Assembly: GCF_004345025.1 (NCBI RefSeq)
Contig: NZ_CP037745.1
Span: 2,046,001-2,110,000, forward strand
DNA: 64,000 nucleotides
Origin: Rheinheimera sp. D18
Lineage (GTDB): Bacteria > Pseudomonadota > Gammaproteobacteria > Enterobacterales > Alteromonadaceae
Direction of reading: 5' to 3'
The notes below the pieces were generated by a model. It was given only the letters and a program-made list of their open reading frames with translations, made no database searches and was not told where the DNA came from. The position numbers and the translations under genes were made by a program. Below are positions 8,330 through 16,800 of this stretch, one piece after another; the stretch's first letter is position 1; the number at the start of each line of letters is the position of its first letter.

Positions 8330-8914
8330 ATGGCACAATTATATTTTTATTATTCAGCGATGAATGCGGGTAAATCTACCTCACTATTACAAAGCGCGTA
8401 CAACTATCAAGAAAAAGGCATGACCGTTGCTATTTATACCGCGGCGTTAGATAACCGCTATGGCCTAGGTAAAGTAAGCTCGCGTATTGGCCTAACGATG
8501 GACGCCTACATATTTGACCCACACTTTGATTTCGTAGCCCACATTCAGCAATTAAAAACGCAAGGTGCATTAGATTGTGTGCTACTTGATGAAGCGCAGT
8601 TCTTATCTAAAACTCAGGTGCGCCAACTTACCACCGTTGTTGATAAGCTAAACATTCCAGTATTAGCCTTTGGCTTACGTACTGATTTTTTGGGTGAAAC
8701 CTTCGCCGGCAGCGCAGCGTTATTGGCCTGGGCCGATAAGCTAATTGAACTTAAAACTATTTGTCACTGTGGCCGCAAAGCCAACTTTGTGGTGCGGTTA
8801 GATGAAAAAGGCAATGCCGCCACTCAAGGCTCGCAAGTGCAAATTGGCGGCAACGAAAGCTATGTTTCAATGTGCCGCGAGCACTTTAAAGCCTTAGTGT
8901 GGCAAGATTGCTAA
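8330..8914 (+). CDS. tdk: Thymidine kinase
   Basis: Phosphorylates thymidine to dTMP in nucleotide salvage. The 194-residue type II kinase shows the P-loop [13 protein letters not shown] near residue 9, the DEAQFL Walker B motif near 88, the [12 protein letters not shown] lasso region near 112, and zinc-ligand cysteines in ICHCGRKA and MCREH. AGGTGA precedes the ATG. It converges on the yjb operon with only five bases between the stop codons. Confidence 0.96.
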   Translation: MAQLYFYYSAMNAGKSTSLLQSAYNYQEKGMTVAIYTAALDNRYGLGKVSSRIGLTMDAYIFDPHFDFVAHIQQLKTQGALDCVLLDEAQFLSKTQVRQLTTVVDKLNIPVLAFGLRTDFLGETFAGSAALLAWADKLIELKTICHCGRKANFVVRLDEKGNAATQGSQVQIGGNESYVSMCREHFKALVWQDC

Positions 8915-8919
8915 TTTAG

Positions 8920-11025
8920 TTAATCATAAAACGGTGACGTTTGCTCGGTAGCATTAATCAGCGTATTCGGTCGATTAAGTGGTTGACCACCGTCACGGCT
9001 AATTGGGATCCACGGCAATTTACCTCGGCCTTTAGACGGGCGTAGTGAGAATAAATCAAAGGGTATAGACACATAAAAGCCTTTGCTAAAACTCCCCTCA
9101 CCATATTGCTCAGACGACACATCGGTAATAGCAGCATAAGCGCCAACAATAATACCGCTATCAAAACGCTTAGCAAAATCGATATTAACGCCTTTATCTT
9201 TAGCTAAAAACTGACCGATGTTAAACGTCAACTGAGTATCAGGTAAAAACTCTGGCTGCCAGTACACATTAATATGCCCGGTAAAGGTTTTGTAATCAAA
9301 GAAATCAAAATTGTTTTCATACGAGCGTTGTTGCACGTAGTTAACGTCAAAACCAATAGCAAAACGTGAATCAACTGGTCGGTATAACATCTCGCCGCCA
9401 ACACCGCCAAACATGGTTTCTAAATAACCGCCGTAGGCTTGAGCATAAATGTTCGGGGCTATTTTGTCTTGCCATTGCAAGTATAGGTTTTCCATACTGA
9501 TGGTACTGCCAGTTACATACTCGCGCACGTAAGTTCTTACGCGGGGCAAGCTAACCGTTTCTGCGTCAACCTTGTAATTAAACTTATCGAAGTTTTCTAG
9601 CAAGGTTACTTTGGCCGTACCATTTAACATCAGGCTACGGTTTAACCTATAGCCGGCGTTAGCAAAAACACCACCTTGATACATATAAAACGCTTCTGGG
9701 TTGCCAAAGGTTTGGATCCAAAAGGTTTCAACCCCAGTAAAAAAGCCTGAGTTAGATGGGTAACTAATATGCGCTACGGTATCTGGCTGCAGTTGCTGGC
9801 GCACATAAGTTGAGGTTATATCGGGTTGCAACACATCGTAGCGTGCCGCCGCTGTAAAATCTTTAGCGTCAATTACCGTTTCTACTAGTGGTAAATTACC
9901 GGCATAATTAACCACGCGATAACGGCTAATATGTGCAGGCACCTCGTTAACCATAATACGGCCAATACGCTCAATGGCTTCTTTGTTATCGCGATATGAC
10001 ACTTGTTCGCCGTAAATAACAAATTCATCATCACTCATATACGAGGTTTGCAATACAAAACCGGCTTCGTACAGCAAGGCCGTAGCTAGTGCACTGCGGT
10101 CAGTGATTTCGCTACGGTTTAGCACTTGGGGTATCACGCGCGGTGCCGGTTTTATTTTAACCTGAGTGGCGTTATGCAAATTCATTGCATAGTGCACACC
10201 AAAACCAAAGGTATTGCCGCGTTGATAATTAACGTCAAAATTAAAATCACCCCAGCGGTATACCGCGCCAAAATTCCAATTTGAATCTTGTACTAAAGCC
10301 CCAGCAAAATCGTTCTGATAATTATTGCCTTCGTACTCTAGTTTTAAGCGCAGCGGTTGCCAAGGTGTTTGGTATTCAATACCACCAAACAGCGATGCTG
10401 GGCCTTTAAAAAATTTATCATAATCTATTTTGCCGCCTCGACCGCCATAGCCTTGTGGCCGCTGACAAAAGCTGTCTTTTAGCTCGCAAAACGGATTACT
10501 GGTATTTGCACTGGTGCCTAAATAACCCCAGCCCATACCCAAATGAAAATCAAAATTATGCCACTTTTTACTTACACTAATAAATTCGCTTTCAAATAAG
10601 CCGGTGCCACCAAAATCGCGAACACCCACCGACACTTGTGGTAAATACATGCCCTCTTGTAACAGGCGAAATTTTACATCAATGCCTTTATCTTTATAGG
10701 TTTGCGTGCCACTAAAGCCAGGATCATCACTATATAATCGGTTACGCACATCGGTGTAGCGTACGGTAGATTCCATCCAATCAAATAACTGAATACTTAC
10801 CGACCATAATCTGTATTCTTGGTTGTCGGTATAGTTTATCGATAAGTCACCCGCCTGTGCCATGCGTGCGGTGGGCGTTTGAATTAAGCCAACGCCACCA
10901 TGTGCCATTTGCGACACGCCAGCGCCTTGCTGTTGCCAACTACTTGCATTGGCAGCATGCAATGAGGCTGATAGCAAAGCTAGCGTTAATAAAGATAACG
11001 TAAAAGAAGTACGAACAACCATCAT
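8920..11025 (-). CDS. yjbH: YjbH/GfcD family outer-membrane exopolysaccharide protein
   Basis: In E. coli the yjbEFGH genes and their paralogues gfcABCD act in exopolysaccharide or group 4 capsule export. YjbH is predicted to be an outer-membrane beta-barrel. The 701-residue protein begins with a signal peptide cut after HAANA. It has the family start GGVGLIQTPTARMAQAGDL near residue 43, many aromatic alternating strands, and an aromatic-rich C-terminus compatible with barrel insertion. Its ATG overlaps the yjbG stop (ATGA), implying translational coupling. AGGA lies seven bases before the start. Confidence 0.87.
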   Translation of the reverse strand: MMVVRTSFTLSLLTLALLSASLHAANASSWQQQGAGVSQMAHGGVGLIQTPTARMAQAGDLSINYTDNQEYRLWSVSIQLFDWMESTVRYTDVRNRLYSDDPGFSGTQTYKDKGIDVKFRLLQEGMYLPQVSVGVRDFGGTGLFESEFISVSKKWHNFDFHLGMGWGYLGTSANTSNPFCELKDSFCQRPQGYGGRGGKIDYDKFFKGPASLFGGIEYQTPWQPLRLKLEYEGNNYQNDFAGALVQDSNWNFGAVYRWGDFNFDVNYQRGNTFGFGVHYAMNLHNATQVKIKPAPRVIPQVLNRSEITDRSALATALLYEAGFVLQTSYMSDDEFVIYGEQVSYRDNKEAIERIGRIMVNEVPAHISRYRVVNYAGNLPLVETVIDAKDFTAAARYDVLQPDITSTYVRQQLQPDTVAHISYPSNSGFFTGVETFWIQTFGNPEAFYMYQGGVFANAGYRLNRSLMLNGTAKVTLLENFDKFNYKVDAETVSLPRVRTYVREYVTGSTISMENLYLQWQDKIAPNIYAQAYGGYLETMFGGVGGEMLYRPVDSRFAIGFDVNYVQQRSYENNFDFFDYKTFTGHINVYWQPEFLPDTQLTFNIGQFLAKDKGVNIDFAKRFDSGIIVGAYAAITDVSSEQYGEGSFSKGFYVSIPFDLFSLRPSKGRGKLPWIPISRDGGQPLNRPNTLINATEQTSPFYD

Positions 11026-11765
11026 GGCAAAATCCTATACACAGCAAGTTGCTGTAGCAACGTGTTTAGCTGAGTAATATTACTATCAGCAGTAAGCCTA
11101 TCTAACAATGGCGGCGCAAATAACACCAATAACTGAGCGCCAGGCATGGCTTCTATTTGTTCAAGGTTCCAATAACTTACTCCGGCTATTTGCACTTGTC
11201 CGTTGGTTTGCACCACAGCTAGCTGGCTGCTATCTGCACCGTTAAGCAGTTTAGCACTGGCAAGGTATTCTTTTACTGGCGCACCCGCTTTATGAGGCAC
11301 AGCGCCAAACTGGGCAATACCCCCCGTTAAATACACCTGCTCAGGTCGTAATTTTAGCTGCAGTAAATACTCGCCATCATCTAAACGCGGGTTTAACTCT
11401 GGTTTTACGCGTGCAGCGTCGTAATCTATGGCTAAAACAACACGCTCAGCTAGCTGCCAACTTAACAGTTCAGTACCTAAACTCGCATAGGTTTCGCGTA
11501 AACCCAAATCAGAGGTTTGCTGACCAAGCGTATTTAATAATTGCAAAACTCGCTGGCGCAGCTGTTCAGGTTTGTTGCTATCGGTACGATACAGCGTAGC
11601 TGCGGGCCAATACCAAGGTTGCTGCAATGCATAAGGCTGTAACACCTCACTAATACGCGGGTTAGTGTCATAACGGCGTGTATCAGTATTTACGGTTACC
11701 GTAACGGCCGCATTGGCGTTAATTACAAATATTAACGCTAATAATAAAAGGCTTACTTTACTCAT
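11022..11765 (-). CDS. yjbG: YjbG/GfcC family periplasmic capsule/exopolysaccharide protein
   Basis: A 247-residue exported protein: the signal peptide MSKVSLLLLALIFVINANA is followed by the mature part with RRYDTNPRISEVLQPYAL. The E. coli GfcC structure resembles the Wza D2/D3 domains, and YjbG is thought to assist polymer passage. The middle region RLDDGEYLLQLKLRPEQVYLTGG resembles SLBB-type strands. Eight bases overlap with yjbF upstream and four with yjbH downstream, so this is one translationally coupled unit. The function here is inferred from the operon as a whole. Confidence 0.8.
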   Translation of the reverse strand: MSKVSLLLLALIFVINANAAVTVTVNTDTRRYDTNPRISEVLQPYALQQPWYWPAATLYRTDSNKPEQLRQRVLQLLNTLGQQTSDLGLRETYASLGTELLSWQLAERVVLAIDYDAARVKPELNPRLDDGEYLLQLKLRPEQVYLTGGIAQFGAVPHKAGAPVKEYLASAKLLNGADSSQLAVVQTNGQVQIAGVSYWNLEQIEAMPGAQLLVLFAPPLLDRLTADSNITQLNTLLQQLAVYRILP

Positions 11766-12459
11766 GGGTTATCGCCTTATCTGCTGGCAGTAAACGCGCA
11801 ATACGGCTGATATAAATCATTTCAATGGGCTCTGCAAAAGGGGCCAGTGTTTGTATGCTTTTTATTAACGTGCCACTGGCTGTGTCGAACCAAAAGTAAT
11901 TTTTCCAGTTGCGGTCTGTACGCAAAAAATTAGCATCGCTAGCGTAATATACATCTTCGGTCACTAATATCGTGTCAAAACTGTGTTGAAAAAACGGCAA
12001 AGCGTGCTGCTCTTGGCGCAAAAATGTCGACTGCAGTGCATAGCCATATTCGCCATGTTGCCAATCGGCAATGCGGTGCCAACTGCTGTTAGGTGTAATA
12101 GCTGCAACATTGCGTATGGCATCTGCGCCAGTATTACTAAGGTAAAGTAAATTATCACTAAAGCCGGTAGTTCGCACAATACGGCCCTGCTCTATTATTA
12201 ACAATGCCTTATCACCCGACACCCATTTATGTTGGCCTGCTTCAATGTGTAGCAATGCCATAGCCGCTTGGCTACGTTCACCGCGCTTTACATACAACAA
12301 GTCTGATTTTGCCGCTTGCACGTCAGCTAACGTAAGGCTAATGTCAGTCGGTTTGGCAAATGCTAGCGTTAAGGTATCAATATAGGCATTGTAGGTGCCA
12401 GCGCAGGCACTTAACATAGATAGCGCGATAACCGCGACTACACCTTTAATTACTGTCAT
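11758..12459 (-). CDS. yjbF: YjbF/GfcB family outer-membrane lipoprotein
   Basis: A 233-residue lipoprotein with lipobox LSAC at residues 16-19 and Ala after the cysteine, consistent with outer-membrane sorting. The mature part contains LTLAFAKPTDISLTLADV and ALLIIEQGRIVRTTGFSDN, typical of the family DUF2886/YjbF. It is predicted to work with YjbG and YjbH in exopolysaccharide secretion. It is the first gene of the overlapping F-G-H trio and is separated from the small yjbE-like gene by a strong hairpin terminator. Confidence 0.85.
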   Translation of the reverse strand: MTVIKGVVAVIALSMLSACAGTYNAYIDTLTLAFAKPTDISLTLADVQAAKSDLLYVKRGERSQAAMALLHIEAGQHKWVSGDKALLIIEQGRIVRTTGFSDNLLYLSNTGADAIRNVAAITPNSSWHRIADWQHGEYGYALQSTFLRQEQHALPFFQHSFDTILVTEDVYYASDANFLRTDRNWKNYFWFDTASGTLIKSIQTLAPFAEPIEMIYISRIARLLPADKAITHE

Positions 12460-12504
12460 GAAAATGAGCCTGTTAAGTCAGTGTGAAACCTAATATATAG
12501 CAAT

Positions 12505-12532
12505 AAAAAAGCCGCCAACAGGCGGCTTTTTT
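12505..12532 (-). terminator. Hairpin terminator between the yjbE-like gene and yjbF
   Basis: A perfect 6-bp GCCGCC/GGCGGC stem with loop AACA (CAAC side) is flanked by A-runs and T-runs on both sides, so it could work on either strand. It lies directly after the yjbE-like stop and 46 bases before the yjbF ATG. With no clear promoter between it and yjbF, it probably acts as a partial terminator that lowers F-G-H expression. Confidence 0.8.
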
Positions 12533-12544
12533 CTAACTAACTAA

Positions 12545-12865
12545 TTACTTAGCAGCATAAGTAAAGGTTGCTGTTGCAGTAACTGAACCGGTATTGGTGC
12601 CAGTACCTGTAACAGTAGTGCCAGTACAAACACCATTAACCGGCGCTGCATCGCCTACATTACAAGTTGGGTCAACTGGGCCTGCGTTAACCGACGTACC
12701 ACGGTTATTAGAAATAATAGCTGCTGCCACTGCAACACCTACTGCACCCGCAGCAATAGTACTAACGGCTACGCCACCAATTGTACCTTCGCCGCCAGTG
12801 TTTTCTTGAGCATTTACGTTAAGCGCTAAGGTTAAAGCTGCAGCCGCAATTAATAATGTTTTCAT
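12545..12865 (-). CDS. Small secreted Ala/Gly/Thr-rich protein in the YjbE/GfcA position
   Basis: The 106-residue product has a signal peptide (MKTLLIAAAALTLALNVNA) and a mature part rich in Gly, Ala, Thr and Val. A hydrophobic stretch GAVGVAVAAAIISNN resembles a membrane-spanning or assembly segment. One cysteine pair (TCNVGD and VCTGT) may form a disulfide. It fits E. coli YjbE/GfcA in size, composition and position, but sequence identity cannot be judged here. The ATG at 12865 lies six bases after AAAGGA; the ATG at 12871 touches it directly and is unlikely. It has its own promoter and terminator. Confidence 0.7.
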   Translation of the reverse strand: MKTLLIAAAALTLALNVNAQENTGGEGTIGGVAVSTIAAGAVGVAVAAAIISNNRGTSVNAGPVDPTCNVGDAAPVNGVCTGTTVTGTGTNTGSVTATATFTYAAK

Positions 12866-12907
12866 AGTCATTCCTTTAAAAGACGTTGTGCAAAAAATTT
12901 ATCCAAG

Positions 12908-12935
12908 ACTATACCAAAATACCACTAAACATCAA
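12908..12935 (-). promoter_or_regulatory. Predicted sigma-70 promoter for the yjb operon
   Basis: TTGATG (12930-12935), a 16-base spacer and TATAGT (12908-12913) on the minus strand place the transcript start about 36 bases before the yjbE-like ATG. Confidence 0.55.
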
Positions 12936-12973
12936 GCACTAAATAGCCATCATTTAGTTAACAGGCACCTTGT

Positions 12974-14275
12974 TCAACATGGCTGCCGCGCTTTGCTGAA
13001 ATACAATGCCATTAGCGTAAAAATAGCACTGTGCATCACGCCTACCATAGCAAAGGCAGCAATAGCCTTGATCGGATCACCGGTGTGGCTGCCCACAAAC
13101 CATAACAGGGCCAAACGTAAACTTAATGTCAGCACATTTAATGCTATAGCCCAGTGCTGAACTTGCAGTACCATAACGGCTTTAACGCTTGGCGTATTTA
13201 CAAAAGCAAAATATAACCAAACCGCCATCCAGCGTGCATAGTCACCACTTTGCTGCCACTGGGCGCCAAATACCCAATCAAATAGCCAGGGGCCGGCAAC
13301 AATAAACACACTAAACGGAATAAGACCGACAGCCGCCAGGCCTAAGGTTGCCTTAACTAAAATCCCCGCTAATGGCTTACCTTGTTGATATGCTTTGGTG
13401 AAATGCGGATAAAATACATCCCCCACAGCTCGCCCCAGCAGTATGGCGGGTAACATCAGAACAGTTTTTGCCAGTGTATAAAAACCTGCGGCGGTACTGC
13501 CATACAAAGCTGCCAAAATTAATACCGGTGCGCTTTGCGCTGCAGCATTTAACAAGGCCTGTGGTGTCTGAAACAGCGGAAAGGCCCTGAACTTGCGCAA
13601 AGTCCGACGCAGACCCAGCCAATAGCGACGTGAGCCGAGGTGGCGTATTAGGCTAACTGGCTGCCAACTGGGTTCAGCGCGACCACTAAACAGTTGCAAA
13701 AGGATGGCATGCAACATGTACCCAAATGCCGCTATGGTAATAAGCACTGCCGAAATACTTTGCCACAAGCCAAATAACAGCCGCGACAGATTAACAAGCA
13801 GCGCTTGTAAAACATCGGCTTTTGCCAACACCTTAAATTGCTGTTGCTTAATCAGTATTTGCTGGGCAATCTGCAAACGGGCGGCAAACAACATGGCAAG
13901 CGGTAGCAAAAACACCAGATTGCCAATATTCTCTACCGACAACAATACCAACAACGGCTGTTTGAACAGTAACAACAACACAAACAGCAAGCTGCTAAAC
14001 CCCAAGGCAACCAGCCAGGCTAAGCTGGCAATATGGCGACTTTGTGTACGGTTACGCCCCTGGACCACTGCCATTGGCAGGCACAGCGCAGCCAAGGGAA
14101 ACAGTATTAACAGCAAAGCATTAAAAGTACCTAGCTCACCAAACTCCGCCGGACCATAAATACGTAGCACCAGCGGCATAAAGCCAAAGTTAATCAGCTG
14201 CACCAGCATAGTACCGCTTAACAGCAGGGAAACCTGGCGCACCAGTTTATTAGCAACAATGGATTTTAACACCAT
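12974..14275 (-). CDS. Polysaccharide flippase, Wzx/MOP superfamily
   Basis: A membrane protein of 433 residues with about twelve hydrophobic helices, predicted to flip lipid-linked oligosaccharides across the inner membrane. The N-terminus (LLSGTMLVQLINFGFMPLVLRIYGPAEFGELG) and the YGSTAAGFYTLAKTVLMLP segment are typical of O-antigen flippases of the MATE-like superfamily. I chose the ATG at 14275, three bases after AGGATTG; a TTG one codon earlier touches the Shine-Dalgarno. It follows the pyruvyl transferase gene by 107 bases. It is a second flippase, distinct from the one at 54437. Confidence 0.83.
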   Translation of the reverse strand: MVLKSIVANKLVRQVSLLLSGTMLVQLINFGFMPLVLRIYGPAEFGELGTFNALLLILFPLAALCLPMAVVQGRNRTQSRHIASLAWLVALGFSSLLFVLLLLFKQPLLVLLSVENIGNLVFLLPLAMLFAARLQIAQQILIKQQQFKVLAKADVLQALLVNLSRLLFGLWQSISAVLITIAAFGYMLHAILLQLFSGRAEPSWQPVSLIRHLGSRRYWLGLRRTLRKFRAFPLFQTPQALLNAAAQSAPVLILAALYGSTAAGFYTLAKTVLMLPAILLGRAVGDVFYPHFTKAYQQGKPLAGILVKATLGLAAVGLIPFSVFIVAGPWLFDWVFGAQWQQSGDYARWMAVWLYFAFVNTPSVKAVMVLQVQHWAIALNVLTLSLRLALLWFVGSHTGDPIKAIAAFAMVGVMHSAIFTLMALYFSKARQPC

Positions 14276-14382
14276 CAATCCTGTAAATTAGCAAACAATC
14301 TGCGATAAGCGCACACAGACAATTCTCACGCGCGGCAAGCCGCTTAAGTATAAACTGAGTCTGCTTTATCAGCGCAGGCTCG

Positions 14383-15522
14383 TTAACGATTTATAAGCTC
14401 TACAACATGCTGCCACATATCAGCTGAGCGCTGCATTAACGACTCCCGGCCGTTTTTTAACAGTGGCGAATCACTTTGATTGATGGCATGACGTAACTTT
14501 TGCTCAAACTCATCCGGTGTCGTCTCTGGAGGCAATATACAATTTTCCAGCTGATACTCCTCGAACAGTCGCTCATATTTATGGCTCCAGCTGGTACTCA
14601 GGCAAGGCACCCCCTGAGACAAGGCGCTGACACAACCATGAAAGCGGGAGCATATAACAGCTTTGCTACTAGCAATAATGCCTTTAACGGCAACGGGGTC
14701 GCTCTCGTTGATTAGCATTACATCTAAATCACGTTTTAATTGCTGACAAATGGCATCATCAGCGGCCCCCTCGTGGTTAAGCAAAACCGGAGTAAACCCG
14801 AAACGTCTTATGCTCTGGATCGCATGTTGCAGCATTGGAATATAGGTTTGTTGCCAAAGCGCCTGTTTATTGCGGCTGCTTACCATATTGCTGTTAGGGA
14901 TAATTAATACTGTATCAGCAGGCACCATTTGCTCGTCGGCAAGATCTGCTTTCACCAAATTAGTAAAATCAGGGTACTGCACTACATTTTGCGCATCGCC
15001 AAGTAATGTTCTCAGGTACTGATAGCTGGTATGTTCACGGGCACAAACTAATGTTGCCAGCGGTAAGGCAGCCTTTAGCTGGCTGATATCTGCCGCTCGG
15101 GTAAAAGGGCCAAACGCCTGCGGCAGTAAAATGTATTTTTTACCATGTTTATCTGCGCGCTTAATTTCGTTGCACAGTTGAGTAATCAGCGCAGAAGGCC
15201 ATTGATCACTGTAAGCAAAACCTGAGACATCTAAAACTACATCTATGTCTGCCTCAGTCACTAACCCCAAACGGCTTTTTAACCAGTTACGCAAGCGTGC
15301 CGGTAAAAAAAAACTCAAACCGTTTAAATCCAGCCGCCCTTTACTCAAAGGCAACTTTTGGTAAGCGGCAAGTCGGGCTCTGGCTTTGTAAGGTGAATTA
15401 GGGCCCGGCGCCAACGCAATATCAGCTTCTGGCCAGTGCTGTTGTAATTGTTGTAATACTGCGTGTAGCATCAGCTCGGCACCTTTATTTACAAATTGCA
15501 CGCCTTTTACTTCTATCATCAT
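14383..15522 (-). CDS. Polysaccharide pyruvyl transferase family protein
   Basis: The family (CsaB, WcaK, PssM) transfers pyruvate from PEP to form ketals on sugars of surface polymers. The 379-residue cytoplasmic protein opens with VKGVQFVNKGAELMLHAV, matching the family N-terminal nucleotide-like fold. It has VLDVSGFAYSDQW near residue 97, YILLPQAFGPF near 130 and the C-terminal ICSRFHGCVSALSQGVPCLS segment with the family RxH/HG motif. Its ATG directly abuts the nitroreductase stop (TAAATGATG), so the two are coupled. The modified polymer is unknown. Confidence 0.85.
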   Translation of the reverse strand: MMIEVKGVQFVNKGAELMLHAVLQQLQQHWPEADIALAPGPNSPYKARARLAAYQKLPLSKGRLDLNGLSFFLPARLRNWLKSRLGLVTEADIDVVLDVSGFAYSDQWPSALITQLCNEIKRADKHGKKYILLPQAFGPFTRAADISQLKAALPLATLVCAREHTSYQYLRTLLGDAQNVVQYPDFTNLVKADLADEQMVPADTVLIIPNSNMVSSRNKQALWQQTYIPMLQHAIQSIRRFGFTPVLLNHEGAADDAICQQLKRDLDVMLINESDPVAVKGIIASSKAVICSRFHGCVSALSQGVPCLSTSWSHKYERLFEEYQLENCILPPETTPDEFEQKLRHAINQSDSPLLKNGRESLMQRSADMWQHVVELINR

Positions 15523-16578
15523 TTAACAAACATCCTTTACCAGCAACCTATCTGGTTTTTTTTGTGAATAAGCAATGCCCCCTTCAGGATCGGCGTAACC
15601 CACAGCCAACAACATAACTACCCGCTGATGATATTCCAAACCAAGTATTTTACTTAACTGTTGCTCGCGCAGTTCTATATCAGGCCAGTTAATTGGGCAA
15701 CTGGCTAGTCCCAGGGTTTCGAGCGCCAGCATAAACTGCATAGCAGCAAGAGACGCATCAATATAAATAACGTGCCGGTCGCGTTCTGCCGGGTAAGCTG
15801 ATAAATCTGCAACTATTGCTATTACACAAGGAAAATTCTCGGCAAAACCAATAGTCCCCATAGCGCAATTTGCCATCGCTATGGCTTTTTCACCATGGGC
15901 GACCATAAACTGGTATGGCTGGCGGTTACAGGCGGAAGGTGCCAACGACGCAGCCTGAGCCGCAAGTTTAATATTATTGGCATCTACAGCTTTAGGTAAA
16001 AACCAACGCACCGACCGCCTGCGCTGTAATAACGTCATCAGTTGGTTGTAAGAGCAATCTGACCTGATTAGTTCTGCATAACAATATGGCACTGCATTAG
16101 TGCGATCTGGCTTAAGTACCTGCTGAAATTGCTTTTTAGCCGCCGTAATAGTTGGATGCTCTGCTACTACGGCGAAATATTCATCCAACACGTCAGTGGC
16201 CCATTGAAATTCATCGCGGCAAAACTGTGGACTGGCGGCTACTTTTATAAAACAATCTATCGTTTCACCGAGATAGTCCAACGCAAACACTGGCCGGCGC
16301 GGACGCATAATCAGGCCCTTTTCCAGCCGGTGGATATTTCGGCGTAACAATGCCGAGCTGAATTTTATGTCGCTGAGTGTGCGCTGGTAAGCTAAACGGC
16401 CCTGCAGTACCGCCTTGTGCTCGCGATAAAACTGCCGACTAAAAAAAGTGTAGTAAATAGAAGCTAAAAAGCCGTTAAAGGCGAACAGCCGTAAAAAAAC
16501 CAGTTCAAGCTGATTGAGCTGGGATTTAATACCAATTCGCCATGAATGCGGGATCAGACGCTTTAACTTATTTAGCAA
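15523..16578 (-). CDS. Nitroreductase family protein with N-terminal extension
   Basis: A predicted FMN-dependent oxidoreductase. The nitroreductase domain covers about residues 185-345, with RRRSVRWFLPKAVD (FMN phosphate contact), SLAPSACNRQPYQF and the C-terminal LLAVGYADPEGG. The first 180 residues, including FLRLFAFNGFLASIYYTFFSRQFY and HRLEKGLIMRPRRPVFAL, are not part of the standard fold and may bind the membrane or a partner. The start is TTG at 16578, six bases after AAGGGG. It is coupled to a pyruvyl transferase, suggesting a role in polysaccharide modification rather than detoxification. The substrate is unknown. Confidence 0.8.
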   Translation of the reverse strand: MLNKLKRLIPHSWRIGIKSQLNQLELVFLRLFAFNGFLASIYYTFFSRQFYREHKAVLQGRLAYQRTLSDIKFSSALLRRNIHRLEKGLIMRPRRPVFALDYLGETIDCFIKVAASPQFCRDEFQWATDVLDEYFAVVAEHPTITAAKKQFQQVLKPDRTNAVPYCYAELIRSDCSYNQLMTLLQRRRSVRWFLPKAVDANNIKLAAQAASLAPSACNRQPYQFMVAHGEKAIAMANCAMGTIGFAENFPCVIAIVADLSAYPAERDRHVIYIDASLAAMQFMLALETLGLASCPINWPDIELREQQLSKILGLEYHQRVVMLLAVGYADPEGGIAYSQKKPDRLLVKDVC

Positions 16579-16678
16579 AGTCAGCCCCTTATTTGACAGA
16601 ATAAATGCTTGTCTTGCTGAAATCTGTTGAGTACTTGCAGGACTGCGCTGCAGCTCGACGCGGATGGCGAAAACTCAA

Positions 16679-16711
16679 CAAAAAAAAACCCTTAACTACA
16701 ATATAAGGGTT
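16679..16711 (-). terminator. Terminator after the asparagine-synthetase-like gene
   Basis: An 8-bp perfect stem AACCCTTA/TAAGGGTT with a nine-base loop is followed on the minus strand by nine T residues. It separates the gene at 16801 from the nitroreductase operon. The rest of the 16579-16800 gap shows nothing else clear. Confidence 0.8.
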
Positions 16712-16800
16712 ATAAGGTTTCTTAGAAATTGAGATCTGGCCTAACGAAGAATATTACTACAGCAGATAAGCAAAAGCATCCAAAATATACTGATAAATTG

